Origin: Terriglobia bacterium | Lineage (GTDB): Bacteria; Acidobacteriota; Terriglobia; UBA7540 | DNA length: 64,000 bases | Direction: 5' to 3' | Assembly (NCBI GenBank): GCA_035712365.1 | Contig: DASTAW010000039.1 | Location: 156,587 to 220,586 of the forward strand | Shown here: piece by piece, positions 44,346 to 54,274 of the stretch | Layout: each line of letters starts with the position of its first letter | Numbering within the stretch: the first letter of the stretch is position 1 | Notes under the pieces: generated by a model | Told to the model about the DNA's origin: nothing | Database searches by the model: none | What the model saw: only the letters and a program-made list of their open reading frames with translations | Made by a program: the position numbers and the translations under genes

Positions 44346-45571
44346 TGTTCTGTAGCCCCTCGCGTATGGGAAATCATCAGCAGCGCCTGGTCCGCCGGAG
44401 GAGGAGTTCCGCAGGCCTGCTGGGCCGTTTCCTCCATTTGCGTCACCAGATCCATCACGTCGTTAATAAGGTCCGGATTCCCGCGCAGGATCTTCCGGCT
44501 GACCTCGGGCTGCACCTTCTCCACGCTGGAATAAACGCTCGCAAATGGACCAGCCCCCGCTTGTGATTGCAGATTTGCGCCCCGGCTCTGGGCGCATCGC
44601 CTGAGCCGGGAAAGGGCCTGTTGAAAAGCCGCAACCGTTCGCCGCCCGCGATCTTTCTGCGACAGCCGGCGCTGGAAAGGGTCAAGATCAACAGCCCACC
44701 TGCTGATCTCGAGCTTTCGGGCCGCGTCCTGGTCATGCGGGTTTAGTTCCACAGCTCGCTGGAAGTAATGCCGGGCCTGGATAAACTCGGCAAGCCGATA
44801 GGAGGCTTCACCGGCGCCAGCCCAGGCGCCCCGCATCCTTGGATCGAGTTTCAGCGCGCGCTGGAACTCAGTCAGCGCCCGCCGATAATCCTCCACCTGC
44901 ACAAACATGTTTCCGACCTGGGTGTGGAGTTTGGCATCGGGTGGCAGCTCGGCCTGGAGAGCGATGAGTTCGGATTCCGCAACGGCTTTTTTGCCTTCTG
45001 CCAGCAGGAACTTGCACATTTCGATGCGGGCGTCGCGCCGGCTGATTTCGGGTTTGGCTTCCCAGATGCCAAAGACCGCATTTTGATAGTAGCGGATTGC
45101 CTCCGGCACATTGTGCGCGTTCGCCGACAGCCGGGCCAGCTCGAGATTTACGGCTCCGTCGCCTGGCTGGCGCACCCACAGGGCCCGCAGATACGCCTCG
45201 GCCTCAGCCTGGTGCTTGGCCTCGATCAATGCCTCGGCCAGGCGCTTCTGATAAACGGTGTTGTTGCGCGCGTAAACGAGCGCAGTGTGGAAAGCGTCTA
45301 CTGCTTCCTCAGGGCGGTTCGACTGGAGGGCCGCTTCTCCTCTCTGGTACCACCTGCCGCCCAGCGCCAACTGCGAAGCATGATATCTCTTGACCGTGAA
45401 TCCCGTGATCACAAAGAAAATCGCCAACGCGATGAGGCTGAGCAGGACCAGGGTCTCTCTCTCCAGCAACCACAGTAATCCCTGCGGGCGCGTGCAAACG
45501 GGGCAATCTGCCTGGCCGGCGGGAACCAGTTGGCCGCATCTTGGGCAAAGGCGATCACTCTCTGGCGGCAT
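44342..45571 (-). CDS. Zinc-ribbon, single-span membrane protein with TPR repeats
   Basis: A 409-residue protein. The first 30 residues form a zinc ribbon (CPRCG...CPVC). A transmembrane helix lies near 40-60 (LVLLSLIALAIFFVITGF), and about six TPR-like repeats follow (RYQRGEAALQSNRPEEAVDAF, YYQNAVFG, DYRRALTEFQRALKLDP, HYFQRAVELNP). The start ATG 45571 is given by the frame. The 3' end overlaps the ClC gene by 4 bases, so they are co-translated; the TPR domain could bind a partner of the channel. Function unknown. Confidence 0.8.
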   Translation of the reverse strand: MPPESDRLCPRCGQLVPAGQADCPVCTRPQGLLWLLERETLVLLSLIALAIFFVITGFTVKRYHASQLALGGRWYQRGEAALQSNRPEEAVDAFHTALVYARNNTVYQKRLAEALIEAKHQAEAEAYLRALWVRQPGDGAVNLELARLSANAHNVPEAIRYYQNAVFGIWEAKPEISRRDARIEMCKFLLAEGKKAVAESELIALQAELPPDAKLHTQVGNMFVQVEDYRRALTEFQRALKLDPRMRGAWAGAGEASYRLAEFIQARHYFQRAVELNPHDQDAARKLEISRWAVDLDPFQRRLSQKDRGRRTVAAFQQALSRLRRCAQSRGANLQSQAGAGPFASVYSSVEKVQPEVSRKILRGNPDLINDVMDLVTQMEETAQQACGTPPPADQALLMISHTRGATEQ

Positions 45572-46009
45572 CGCGCTGGTTCCTCTTTCGTTGGGATTTT
45601 ATTCGGCCGCCGTCTGATGCCGTCAAGGTTCCCCTTATCAGAGTTCTGTAGAAAGGCCGGGGAAGGAGCTTCCCGGTGGCAATCATCTCAGCAGCTTCTG
45701 GCACTCATCGTTCCCCTGTCCAACGGGAGCGGCGGGACGCTCCGAGACGCAGGACCTTCAACACGAAATCATGCTAACAAGTTATCACATTTCTGATTCG
45801 GTTTTTCCCCTCCGAGCTGGCTCCTGCAACCATCGCCCGCCCGAAAAGGACGACGCGGCTTCTGGTTTGCGAATCCACCAGCAGCCTGCTCAATTACACC
45901 CCTTGACCTAATGCTCGACGGGATTCCGTCCGATAACCACTGTGCACGGCGGAGTACATGTTCAGCAACGCGAGGTCTTTCTGCTCACATGAGTCGGAGG
46001 GAGAAAACG
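45572..46009. other. Intergenic region before the PAS membrane protein
   Basis: About 440 bases between divergent genes. GGAGG at 45996-46000, followed by a 9-base spacer, is the ribosome binding site of the plus-strand gene. No other supported feature. Confidence 0.4.
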
Positions 46010-46705
46010 ATGGCTGTACGTCGAATTGCTTCGCAGCCCGTGTGGCCGGCACATCCCCTGGGTTTTTCCGGCGGGGCAGAGCGAAACCTTCGGGACCTTT
46101 CCCACATATCGCTACTCGTCTTTGCAGGAGCGGCGGTTGCGGCAGGCGTGGTGGCCGGGGTTTCGTGGTCCTCGGAATTCGGGGCGGGGGTCTCCTGGAC
46201 ATTCATGCTTGCGGCCATCGTGTTTCCACTGCTGTGCGGAATGCTGTTGAGAGAAGTCTGGCGGGTGAGAAAGCTCGAAGGCCAGGTTAAGAGGCAGCAG
46301 GCTGCGATTGGATTTGTGGGAAGCGCCCTGACCTCCGGAGACAACACACCTGCTGGATTGCTCATTGTTTCCTCTGATCTGCGGGTCCGGTTCGCCAATC
46401 AGAGATACCTGGACAGCATGCTTCAGGGGCCGGAGGAGGTCCTTGGATGGAAGATGCAGGACACGCTTCCAGTCGAGGGTCTGGAAGATCAGGCCCACGC
46501 TTTGGTGCGTGGTCCTGGCCCGGCGGCAAGCTGTCGCTTTGCCGCCGTCGTCCGCACAGGCCTGTGGGGCGAGCGTCCTGTGCACATCACCATGACGCGG
46601 ATTGCTCCGCGGCTGGGAGAGGACCGAATCCTGGTGGTCATCGAAGATTTGCTTCCGGGTTGTTCTCCCCGGGCGGGCCAGCCTGTCGGAGGCTATGCAT
46701 GTTGA
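46010..46705 (+). CDS. Membrane protein with cytoplasmic PAS-like domain
   Basis: A 231-residue protein. Two hydrophobic helices (LLVFAGAAVAAGVVAGVSW and FMLAAIVFPLLCGMLL) are followed by a short coiled segment (REVWRVRKLEGQVKRQQAAIG) and a PAS-like domain (about 115-220; GLLIVSSDLRVRFANQRYLDSML). No kinase, cyclase or DNA-binding domain follows, so an output partner must be separate. ATG 46010 has GGAGG 9 bases upstream. A small exported protein lies 64 bases downstream. Confidence 0.72.
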   Translation: MAVRRIASQPVWPAHPLGFSGGAERNLRDLSHISLLVFAGAAVAAGVVAGVSWSSEFGAGVSWTFMLAAIVFPLLCGMLLREVWRVRKLEGQVKRQQAAIGFVGSALTSGDNTPAGLLIVSSDLRVRFANQRYLDSMLQGPEEVLGWKMQDTLPVEGLEDQAHALVRGPGPAASCRFAAVVRTGLWGERPVHITMTRIAPRLGEDRILVVIEDLLPGCSPRAGQPVGGYAC

Positions 46706-46769
46706 CACACTCTTGTCCGGCCGGCAGGGGTCTGATCGGCGTTCCTACATCGTGGCGGAGGTCAATATC

Positions 46770-47150
46770 GTGAAAAATTTATGCCTGGCGAGCGCCTTGG
46801 CGCTGATCCTGTCCTCGACTCCGGCCAGGGCCGTCGAAAAGCCGCACCTACCGAAGTTAACGAAGCTCGACGCGGCCGTCTACCTGGCCACAGAGTTTGA
46901 CGCTGCCACCACTTACCATCTGCTTCGGGACTGCGGCAGCGGATGTTCCGAGGCCAACCCCATGGTCCGACCCTTTGCTCGCAACCCCGGCATCTTCGTT
47001 GTGATGGGCGCAAGCGCATACTCTGTCAACTACTTTGCCCACAAGCTGGAAAACCGAGGGCATCGTCGATGGGCAACCGCATTTCGGATTCTGGCTATTG
47101 GCATGCACGCAAGCGCCGGGGCGCACGCCCTGGCCCTGGAACAACGTTAG
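46770..47150 (+). CDS. Small exported/membrane hypothetical protein
   Basis: A 126-residue protein. GTG 46770 is preferred because GGAGG lies 8 bases upstream and a signal peptide (VKNLCLASALALILSSTPARA) follows; upstream ATG 46695 has a poorly spaced site. The remainder contains LDAAVYLATEFDAATTYHLL, the pattern NPMVRPFARNPGIFVVMGASAYSVNYF with a likely membrane helix, and a C-terminal helix. It recalls small DUF5658-like membrane proteins, but I am not sure. Function unknown. Confidence 0.6.
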   Translation: MKNLCLASALALILSSTPARAVEKPHLPKLTKLDAAVYLATEFDAATTYHLLRDCGSGCSEANPMVRPFARNPGIFVVMGASAYSVNYFAHKLENRGHRRWATAFRILAIGMHASAGAHALALEQR

Positions 47151-47308
47151 CCTGCAGCTCCAGAGTCGCGCACTGTGGAACCTGGCGGTGTGACTCCTGA
47201 CTGCTCGCTTCCAAAGTTACGCACGGGAACCTCTCCATGCAATTCCCGTCAGGCTCTTCCCGGCCTGCGCCAAGCCAAGCCTCCCACAGCATCATCGATT
47301 GCGGTAGA

Positions 47309-48064
47309 ATGGGCACGAGCTTTCCCATGCGACAAGCAGGTGACTTTGCAGCGCCCGGGTATGCCGTGCCAACAGCGGCCATCGGTTTTCGTCCGGAGTT
47401 CCTGGACTTCCGGCGCGGGATCCACGTGGGCAACCTGGAAGACAACCAGCGGATCACCCGTATTCTGAAGCTGGGGATTGAAGCGCGCTACCAGCAGCCT
47501 TTTGTGACGGAGCGCTGGGGGCGCGGTGTTTACTGGCAGTGGATCGGATATCTGCCGAGAGCCAACCGCGAAGCCAAGCCCTTTTCGAACCGCGCCAGTT
47601 TCGGCTGCTCGAAGTTCTTCCTTTCCGTTGACACAGGCGAAGGACTTTTCAAGTGCGGCCTGCAGGTGGAGCGCGGCTTTTTGAGAGCGCCGCGTGGCTT
47701 TCCCGCCTGCAAACTCGAGCGCGACTGGGACTGGCACCGGCTGATAGGGGCGCTCAAGCCCGGCGACCGCATGGATAAGGAATTGAAGCGGCTGGTGAGG
47801 CGGGAGGGTTTCAGGATTCGTGCTGGAAGCTGGGGAGAAGATCCTGAATATCTTTCGAAATCGAATTTTACCGGAGTTGCGGAAATTGTGCGGGCCCTAA
47901 AGAAAGCGCCTGCGGATGAGTGGGCCGGCTTCCAGCTTTTTTATGCGATGCATGAGAAAGAAGTGCGCAGTTCAACCGGGGTGGACCTCGTGGAGTCCAT
48001 GCTGGCTGTGTTTGCGGAGGTCACGCCAGTGATGAACCTCTGCATGCAGATTGATCTGACATAG
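47309..48064 (+). CDS. Hypothetical protein
   Basis: A 251-residue cytoplasmic-looking protein without signal peptide or membrane helix. It has Arg/Trp-rich stretches (ERWGRGVYWQWIGYLPRANREAKPF, then ASFGCSKFFLSVDTGEGLFKCGLQVERGFL) and ends in EVTPVMNLCMQIDLT. I recognise no domain. ATG 47309 gives the longest plausible chain; ATG 47327 is also possible, neither with a strong ribosome binding site. It is followed 23 bases later by the O-methyltransferase gene and may be co-transcribed with it. Confidence 0.6.
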   Translation: MGTSFPMRQAGDFAAPGYAVPTAAIGFRPEFLDFRRGIHVGNLEDNQRITRILKLGIEARYQQPFVTERWGRGVYWQWIGYLPRANREAKPFSNRASFGCSKFFLSVDTGEGLFKCGLQVERGFLRAPRGFPACKLERDWDWHRLIGALKPGDRMDKELKRLVRREGFRIRAGSWGEDPEYLSKSNFTGVAEIVRALKKAPADEWAGFQLFYAMHEKEVRSSTGVDLVESMLAVFAEVTPVMNLCMQIDLT

Positions 48065-48087
48065 CTGCGGGAGAAGGAGCGTCAGAA

Positions 48088-48741
48088 ATGGAAAACACAA
48101 TCAGGCGAATATCCATCCTCACGGGAATTTTGCTTGCCATGTCTACGGCAGCCTTCGGCCAGCAAAGCCGGTATTCAAACCCGCCCCTGGCCAGGACGGC
48201 GGCGGAAAAGAAGATCCTGGCGGTGTTGGACCGCATGGTGAAAAACCACGAGACGTATCTCAGCGTTCCGCAGGAGGACGGTGAAGCGCTCTGGGTGCTG
48301 ACGGAGGCGGCCGGCGCAAAACGCGTGGCGGAGATCGGCACGTCCACCGGCTATTCCGGGCTCTGGTTCTCGATGGCGCTCACGGCCACGGGCGGACACC
48401 TGACCACCTTCGAAATCGATCATCAGAGATTCACTGAGGCGCGCCAGCACTTTGAAGAAGCCGGCGTCGCGCATCTGGTGACCCAGATTGAAGGCGACGC
48501 CCACGAAAACGTGAAGAAACTGCAAGGGCCCATTGACGTGGTCTTTATCGACGCCGACAAGGACGGATATGTAGATTATCTACATAAGTTGTTGCCGCTG
48601 GTCCGGCCCGGCGGATTGGTCCTTGCCCATAATATCAATATGGCGCCTGATTACGTTCGCGCCGTTACCACGAACCCCGATCTGCAAACCATTTTCTACA
48701 TGCAGGGCGCGGGACTTGGCGTAACCCTGAAGAAACGCTGA
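48088..48741 (+). CDS. O-methyltransferase with N-terminal signal sequence
   Basis: A 217-residue class I SAM-dependent methyltransferase of the COMT/CCoAOMT (family 3) type. Motif I is VAEIGTSTGYSGLWFS, the acidic loop FEIDHQRF follows, and VVFIDADKDGYVDYL carries the metal-site Asp pair. The first 25 residues look like a signal peptide (ISILTGILLAMSTAAFGQQS), unusual since SAM is cytoplasmic. ATG 48088 has GGAGCG-like sequence upstream. If the leader is real the enzyme would be exported without obvious methyl donor; alternatively it is a membrane anchor or a non-cleaved hydrophobic start. Confidence 0.85.
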   Translation: MENTIRRISILTGILLAMSTAAFGQQSRYSNPPLARTAAEKKILAVLDRMVKNHETYLSVPQEDGEALWVLTEAAGAKRVAEIGTSTGYSGLWFSMALTATGGHLTTFEIDHQRFTEARQHFEEAGVAHLVTQIEGDAHENVKKLQGPIDVVFIDADKDGYVDYLHKLLPLVRPGGLVLAHNINMAPDYVRAVTTNPDLQTIFYMQGAGLGVTLKKR

Positions 48742-48782
48742 CGACGCGGACCCAAGCGCGCGCTTTGCCCGTTTGCGGCCGT

Positions 48783-51176
48783 CTACCGGGAAGTGCCGGT
48801 AGAGGCCGGGACCGGCGCAGGAACGGGACGTTTTTCCAGGGCCAGGTCGATGGCCTCGCGCATGGTCTTGACGTAGCGAAGTTGTACGCCCTCGATCATG
48901 TCGCCCTGCAAATCCTCTTTAACATTGGGCTCATTGTCCGCCGGCAGCAGCACTTCTGTGACGCCGGCGCGTCTGGCCGCCAGGACTTTTTCCTTGATGC
49001 CGCCGACCGGCAGCACCTGTCCGCTGAGGGTGATTTCGCCCGTCATGGCCAAACGCGAGCGGATGGGCCGATGCGATAGAGCGGAAACCAGCGCGGACGC
49101 CATGGTGATGCCTGCCGATGGTCCGTCTTTGGGAATCGCCCCGGCGGGCACGTGGATGTGAATGTCCTGGTTCTGAAAGAAATCCGGATCAATACCGTAG
49201 TCATCCGCGTGCGCGCGGACCCAGGCCAGGGCCGCCTGCATGGATTCCTGCATCACTTTGCCCACGTGTCCGGTCATGGTGAAATTCTTGCCTCCCTTCA
49301 TGGAGGTGACTTCGACAAACAGGATGTCGCCTCCCGAGGGAGTCCAGGCCAGCCCCACCGCCACGCCGGGCTGGCGGGTGCGCTCGATGAGTTCCGTTTC
49401 CATGCGGAATTTCTGGACGCCTAGGAAATCCGCAAGGTTCTCGGGTGTCACAATCAGTTTTTCCGGATGTCCTTCGGCGATCCTGCGGGCCTGTTTGCGG
49501 CACAGAGTGGCGATCTCGCGCTCCAGGTTGCGCACGCCCGCCTCGCGCGTGTAATGGCGGCTGATGGCTGAAATTGCTTCCCGGGTGAACTCGATCTGCT
49601 CGCCCAGCTTGATGCCGTGCTCCTCGGCCTGCTTGGGGATCAGGTGACGGATGGCAATCTCGATCTTTTCCTCCTCGGTATAGCCCTGAAGTTCCAGCAT
49701 CTCCATGCGGTCGAGCAGGGGTGGCGGAATGGTATCCAGCACGTTGGCGGTGCAGATGAACAGCACTTTCGAGAGGTCAAACTGCACGTCAAGATAGTTG
49801 TCGCGGAAGTGCGAGTTCTGCTCCGGATCCAGCACTTCCAGCAGCGCGGAAGATGGGTCGCCGCGGAAGTCGCGCCCGATCTTGTCCACCTCATCCAGCA
49901 TGAAGACGGGATCGCGCGTTTCGGCGCGGCGGATGCCCTGCATGATCTGGCCGGGAAGCGCGCCGATGTAAGTCCGGCGGTGCCCGCGGATTTCCGCTTC
50001 GTCATGGATCCCGCCGAGCGACATTCGGATGAATTTCCGGTCGAGCGCCTTGGCGATGGACCGGCCGAGTGACGTCTTGCCCACGCCCGGCGGCCCCACA
50101 AAGCAGAGCAGGGGACCTTTCATCTCGGGCTTCAGTTGCAGGACGGACAAATAGTCAAGGATCCTTTCCTTGATCTTTTCCAGATCGTAGTGGTCGGTTT
50201 CCAGCACTGCCTTGGCTTTGTTGACGTCCACTTTCAATTCGCCAACCTGTTTCCAGGGCAGCACCACCAGCCAGTCGAGGTAGGTGCGCGTGACGTGATA
50301 GTCGGCAGCCGCGGGCGACATTTTGGCCAGGCGGCTTAGCTCCCGCAGCGCTTCCTTGCGGGCCTCTTCCGTCATCCCCGCAGCTTCGATCTTCTTGCGC
50401 AATTCATCAATTTCCTGATGCTCGTCGGCTTCGCCCAGTTCTTTCTGAATCGCCTTCATCTGCTCGCGCAGGTAATACTCGCGCTGGCTCTGCGTCACCT
50501 GGTCCTGAACATCAGACTGAATCTTGGAGCGGAGCTGCAGCACCTCAACCTCACGGGCCAGCAGGTGGTTCAAGCGGTCGAGCCTGGAATTGAGGTCCAG
50601 GCTCTCCAGCAATTCCTGCTTTTCCGTGCTCGAGAGCGAAGGGAGATTGGCGGCGATAAAGTCTCCCAGGCGGCCGGGATCGTCAATGTTCATCACCACG
50701 GTCTGCAGATCGTCGGAGAGCGTGGGAGAAAGCTGAACGGCCTGTTGGAAAAGGGTCGTAACGCTGCGCACCAGCGCATCGAAGTCGGCTTTCTTGTCGT
50801 CCGGAACAACGTCTGGCAGCGCCTTCACCTTGGCGCGGATGAAGGGTTCCATCTGGAGAACTTCTTCCAGCGCAATCCGCTGCAGCCCCTCGACAAAAAT
50901 AAAAAGGCTCTGCGTTGGAAGTTTGATGATCTTGTGGACAAATGCCACCGTGCCGATCTGATAGAGGTCCGTTGGCTGGGGAGTGTCCACGCGCGGGTCA
51001 CGCTGCGCGATCACGCCGATGAACTTTTCGCCTTCTGGCAGCGAGTTGATCAGTTCCAGCGAGCTTTCCCGGCCCACCGTCAGCGGCAAAATCGCATTGG
51101 GAAACAGGACGGTGTCCCGGACCGGCAGAATGGCCAGATTTTCGAAGTCGGCGGTTTTCTTGATTTTGTCATTCAT
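48783..51176 (-). CDS. lon: ATP-dependent protease Lon
   Basis: A 797-residue protease of the LonA type. The N-terminal substrate domain (about 15-205; [19 protein letters not shown]) is followed by a helical region, an AAA+ module with Walker A in [12 protein letters not shown] and Walker B in [10 protein letters not shown], and the protease domain with catalytic S687 in [12 protein letters not shown] and Lys in [14 protein letters not shown]. Length is close to E. coli Lon (784). No other heat-shock genes are adjacent, and I saw no clear regulatory element upstream. Degrades misfolded and regulatory proteins. Confidence 0.96.
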   Translation of the reverse strand: MNDKIKKTADFENLAILPVRDTVLFPNAILPLTVGRESSLELINSLPEGEKFIGVIAQRDPRVDTPQPTDLYQIGTVAFVHKIIKLPTQSLFIFVEGLQRIALEEVLQMEPFIRAKVKALPDVVPDDKKADFDALVRSVTTLFQQAVQLSPTLSDDLQTVVMNIDDPGRLGDFIAANLPSLSSTEKQELLESLDLNSRLDRLNHLLAREVEVLQLRSKIQSDVQDQVTQSQREYYLREQMKAIQKELGEADEHQEIDELRKKIEAAGMTEEARKEALRELSRLAKMSPAAADYHVTRTYLDWLVVLPWKQVGELKVDVNKAKAVLETDHYDLEKIKERILDYLSVLQLKPEMKGPLLCFVGPPGVGKTSLGRSIAKALDRKFIRMSLGGIHDEAEIRGHRRTYIGALPGQIMQGIRRAETRDPVFMLDEVDKIGRDFRGDPSSALLEVLDPEQNSHFRDNYLDVQFDLSKVLFICTANVLDTIPPPLLDRMEMLELQGYTEEEKIEIAIRHLIPKQAEEHGIKLGEQIEFTREAISAISRHYTREAGVRNLEREIATLCRKQARRIAEGHPEKLIVTPENLADFLGVQKFRMETELIERTRQPGVAVGLAWTPSGGDILFVEVTSMKGGKNFTMTGHVGKVMQESMQAALAWVRAHADDYGIDPDFFQNQDIHIHVPAGAIPKDGPSAGITMASALVSALSHRPIRSRLAMTGEITLSGQVLPVGGIKEKVLAARRAGVTEVLLPADNEPNVKEDLQGDMIEGVQLRYVKTMREAIDLALEKRPVPAPVPASTGTSR

Positions 51177-51482
51177 CTTCGGGCATCCCCGGACACACGA
51201 ATTTGGGCGCTGCTCTCAGTTCTGCGTTTGCATTTTATCAAAAGCTTTTCAGTTGCCAACATTTTATCACGCAGCGATTGAGAGACAGACTCACCAGGCC
51301 GAAGCCGGAAGGACACCGGGCACGGCCTTGCTTGAGTTGTAGAGCCCTCTGTTAGCTTTCGATGCGCCCCTCGGCTAAAGGGTTCATGGGGTGCGTGCAA
51401 GAGCTTGCCGGATGAGCTCCAGCAAAACTCATACGGCCTGAAACGGTGAGCATGGGGCTAGTCGGTTGCCCCCCAGGGAGAT

Positions 51483-51654
51483 CTCCGGTTTGTTTTTTGG
51501 GCATTCCTGTTTGTTTTCAGCAACTTCTCAGCTTTATTTTTCAAAATAACATCTTTTTTGTCCCATTTTGTTACTTTTAGTCCCGGAAAACTCGACCCTT
51601 GCAGGCACTGAAAGGAGACTACCATGCTAGGCCAGTACGTGTCAAGCAAAATCC
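51483..51654. repeat. K/N-rich dispersed repeat, copy 2
   Basis: One unit of the repeat at 25785-26054 plus the same tail: TGTCCCATTTTGTTACTTTT near 51559-51578, AGTCCCGGAAAACTCG following, and GACTACCATGCTAGGCCAGT at 51617-51636, then GTCAAGCAAAATC. In the tail the two copies are nearly identical. It lies in the gap between lon and the propeller regulator. Confidence 0.7.
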
Positions 51655-51729
51655 ACCCTCTGTCGCTGCGAAGTGAAAAGTTCCGGTATGAGCAAAGTAG
51701 AAACTTCCGCTTTGGACGGTAGAAGGAGC

Positions 51730-51814
51730 GGTAGCGCAGACCGTCGGTGTTGCGGTCTGCGGTTTTTAATCTGAAAAGTACCGCGGACTTCAACAGGCGA
51801 AAGTCCCCGCTACC
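51730..51814. repeat. Two-hairpin (three-way junction) repeat, copy 1
   Basis: 85 bases bounded by GGTAGCG and CGCTACC, which pair as an outer stem. Inside are a perfect 9-bp hairpin (CGCAGACCG/CGGTCTGCG), a linker with ATCTGAAAAG, and a second hairpin (GCGGACTT/AAGTCCCCGC with one bulge). A second copy with the same order is at 57888-57967. It lies just downstream of the minus-strand regulator gene at 51955. Confidence 0.75.
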
Positions 51815-51954
51815 CTCCTGCGGATCCCGCGCGTCCACCGAGTCATTCTGAGGCCGGTTTGTGGCCGAAGAATCCGCTTTTAAGCCGATGCTCAGTTCCC
51901 CAGGAAAGTAGCCATGCCGATTCCTGGAGCCAGCCGTCTGCGCGACGCGCGTCC

Positions 51955-54060
51955 TCAGGGAGCATTCCACTCGAGGGCATAGATTTCCTCAATGCTGGTG
52001 TCGAGCAGAAGCATCGGTGAGTCATCAGGTGCAAGCCCCGTCCAGTCGCCAGCGATGCTCAATCCCGCGAGACTCGCGACCTGATCGACCTTTCCATCCC
52101 GCACCCGCAGGCGGTAGAAGCCGGTGCAGATGCGGTCATTGAAGTAAACGTATTTGCTGTCTCGCGACCAGTTTGGGTAGCCAATCGCCATCTTCACCAG
52201 CTCTTGCCACTTCTGACTTTTAAAATCAAAGAGCGTCAGGCGTGTGGAATCGTGCGGCATCGCCACCAGGTACCTGCCGTCGGGGGACCAGCGCGCGGAA
52301 AATAGATTCTCCGACCCGGGTACCGCGGTAATCTGCCGTGTCTTTAGGTCCACGATCTCGAGTTCGCGCTCCTGTGGCGAGGGGACTTCCGCGAAAGGAT
52401 TCTTGGAGAAAACCAGGCGCTTGCCGTCCGGTGACCAGACGGGGTCAATCTCTTCGGCGGCACCTTGCGGCAACACTCGCTCAGGTTCCCCGCCTTCGGC
52501 GGGCACGACATAAATCTTCGGGGCTTCCCCGGGCCTCCAGCCGACAAACGCAATTTGTCTCGCATCCGGTGACCAGCGGGGCATAAACGCCTGAAGTGGA
52601 GGAAAGGTGAGTTGAAGCTTGCTGCTTCCATCCGCCTCGCTGCGCCAGAGACTACTTTCAGGATAAGAACGATACGCGATCCATTTGCCGGTTTTCGTGA
52701 AATCCACGTGCTCAATGGACGCACCACCAAGGTAGGGGACGAAACTCTTCGACCGCGCTTCATATCGAGCCAGTTTGCCCCGGCGCTGGATACCCAACGT
52801 GAACATCCTCTTGCCATCCCTGCTCAGGACCGGAGACTGCATGTCGATCGGCCCGGGGGTTAGCTGGACGGGCTGATGCGCAGCGCGCCTGAATAGGCCA
52901 GTCTTTTGCGGCAGCGCCCACAATGCCGTGATGCCGTTGCGTGTCGCCTGAAAGATGAGGTATCTGCCGTCCGGCGTCCACAGCCCGCAGCACTCAGCGG
53001 GAGGACTGTTCCAACCGGGCAGTATCTGGTGGAGATTGGTACCGTCTGCCCCCAACTCCCACAAAGATTGGGCGCCGGTCTTTGCGTTCAGGGCTGTAAT
53101 CCCCAAGTGCGAGCTATCCGGCGACCAATGAACAGCAAAGCCAACGCCCGGCAGGCTCACAAGTTTTTTTGCACCCGAGCCGTCCGGCCTGGCCGTGTAG
53201 AGGTCGTCCCCCCTGGCAAAAGCGATTCGCTGCATATCCTGCGACCACGCGGCAGTTCGAGGGTTCAGGTTTACCATCAAATTGCCCACGCGTCGTGGCG
53301 ATCCTGCCAGGACGGGCACGACCCAAAATGGCGCCATGTCGGCCGTCGTTGTGAACTGAGTTATGAGGAACTCGCTGCCGTCGGGCGAAATATCCAGCGG
53401 AACTGCCTGCGGGACCGAAATCGCGGCAGCGGGCGCAACCTCGCCTCCATGCACGGAGACCTGCGCCATTTCCAAGGAGGGGTAATTCCCTTCGCCGAAA
53501 TAAATGCGCGAGCCATCGCTGAGCAGCGGGCCGGACTTGGCTTGTCCGTCGTTGGTGAGCCGGACCATTCCCGTGACTTGGGGTTTTGCAGAAGGTCGCG
53601 ACAGCCAAAAAGCGCCTGCCAGCAGCCCGGCGAGCGCCGCCACCGTGGCCCACCGTCGCGGCGGAGCCGCCCCTTCGCGTACTTGCGCTGACTCCTCATG
53701 CAGAGGAGATGAACTCCGGTCAATGCGTTCTACCGTGCCGATAAAACGGTAACCCCGGCGCGGAAGCGTCTCAATAAACCGGGGATTGTCTGCTGTGTCG
53801 CCGAGAGCTTCACGGAGCTTGCGGATTGCAGTACCAAGCCCCTGATCGAAGTCTACAAAAGTGTCCTCGGGCCAGAGCTTCTTTCGCAGCTCATCGCGGG
53901 TCACCAATTCGCCGGGGCGCTCGAGCAAGGTAGCGAGGACGCGGAAGGGCTGCTCCTGAAGTCGGATTCGCAGGCCGCCCTTGCGCAACTCTCCTGTCTG
54001 CGGATCGAGTTCAAACACTCCGAAACGGACCTTGCGTCCGCCTGCCTCAGTTCCTGACAT
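51955..54060 (-). CDS. Winged-helix regulator with TolB-like beta-propeller
   Basis: A 701-residue protein from ATG 54060. An OmpR/CadC-type winged helix comes first (about residues 10-105: RLQEQPFRVLATLLERPGELVTRDELRKKLWPEDTFVDFDQG, then RRGYRFIG). A membrane helix lies near 130-150 (WATVAALAGLLAGAFWL), and a WD40/TolB-like beta-propeller takes the rest, with repeated WSPDGRYL-type motifs (WSPDSSHLGI, WTPDGRYLIF, WSPDGKRLVF). The propeller should lie outside the cytoplasm, so it may sense an external signal and activate transcription across the membrane like CadC/ToxR. Upstream ATG 54114 is an alternative start. Confidence 0.88.
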   Translation of the reverse strand: MSGTEAGGRKVRFGVFELDPQTGELRKGGLRIRLQEQPFRVLATLLERPGELVTRDELRKKLWPEDTFVDFDQGLGTAIRKLREALGDTADNPRFIETLPRRGYRFIGTVERIDRSSSPLHEESAQVREGAAPPRRWATVAALAGLLAGAFWLSRPSAKPQVTGMVRLTNDGQAKSGPLLSDGSRIYFGEGNYPSLEMAQVSVHGGEVAPAAAISVPQAVPLDISPDGSEFLITQFTTTADMAPFWVVPVLAGSPRRVGNLMVNLNPRTAAWSQDMQRIAFARGDDLYTARPDGSGAKKLVSLPGVGFAVHWSPDSSHLGITALNAKTGAQSLWELGADGTNLHQILPGWNSPPAECCGLWTPDGRYLIFQATRNGITALWALPQKTGLFRRAAHQPVQLTPGPIDMQSPVLSRDGKRMFTLGIQRRGKLARYEARSKSFVPYLGGASIEHVDFTKTGKWIAYRSYPESSLWRSEADGSSKLQLTFPPLQAFMPRWSPDARQIAFVGWRPGEAPKIYVVPAEGGEPERVLPQGAAEEIDPVWSPDGKRLVFSKNPFAEVPSPQERELEIVDLKTRQITAVPGSENLFSARWSPDGRYLVAMPHDSTRLTLFDFKSQKWQELVKMAIGYPNWSRDSKYVYFNDRICTGFYRLRVRDGKVDQVASLAGLSIAGDWTGLAPDDSPMLLLDTSIEEIYALEWNAP

Positions 54061-54241
54061 CTGGTGGTGACTCCCCAATTGCACATAGTTTACCACGAAT
54101 GCGCCAGTCGACATAGCGCCAGCCAAGGCCGGTCGAAGCGCTGGCTAAGAACTTATAAATCAGTCCATTAGCGATTTATATACAAGACAAAGAGAATCCA
54201 TCCGCTGTCCATTGAGCAGTTTCTTCCAATAAGAGAACGTC

Positions 54242-54274
54242 GGCGCCAACACCGATCCTCGGGAGCTTGGCGCC
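54242..54274 (+). promoter_or_regulatory. Hairpin enclosing the ribosome binding site, copy 1
   Basis: GGCGCCAA (54242-54249) and TTGGCGCC (54267-54274) form a perfect 8-bp stem. The 17-base loop contains GGGAG at 54261-54265, which is the ribosome binding site 9 bases before ATG 54275. The 3' arm ends directly at the start codon. When folded, the stem would block ribosome access. The same hairpin is present before the paralogue at 55315. Confidence 0.7.
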
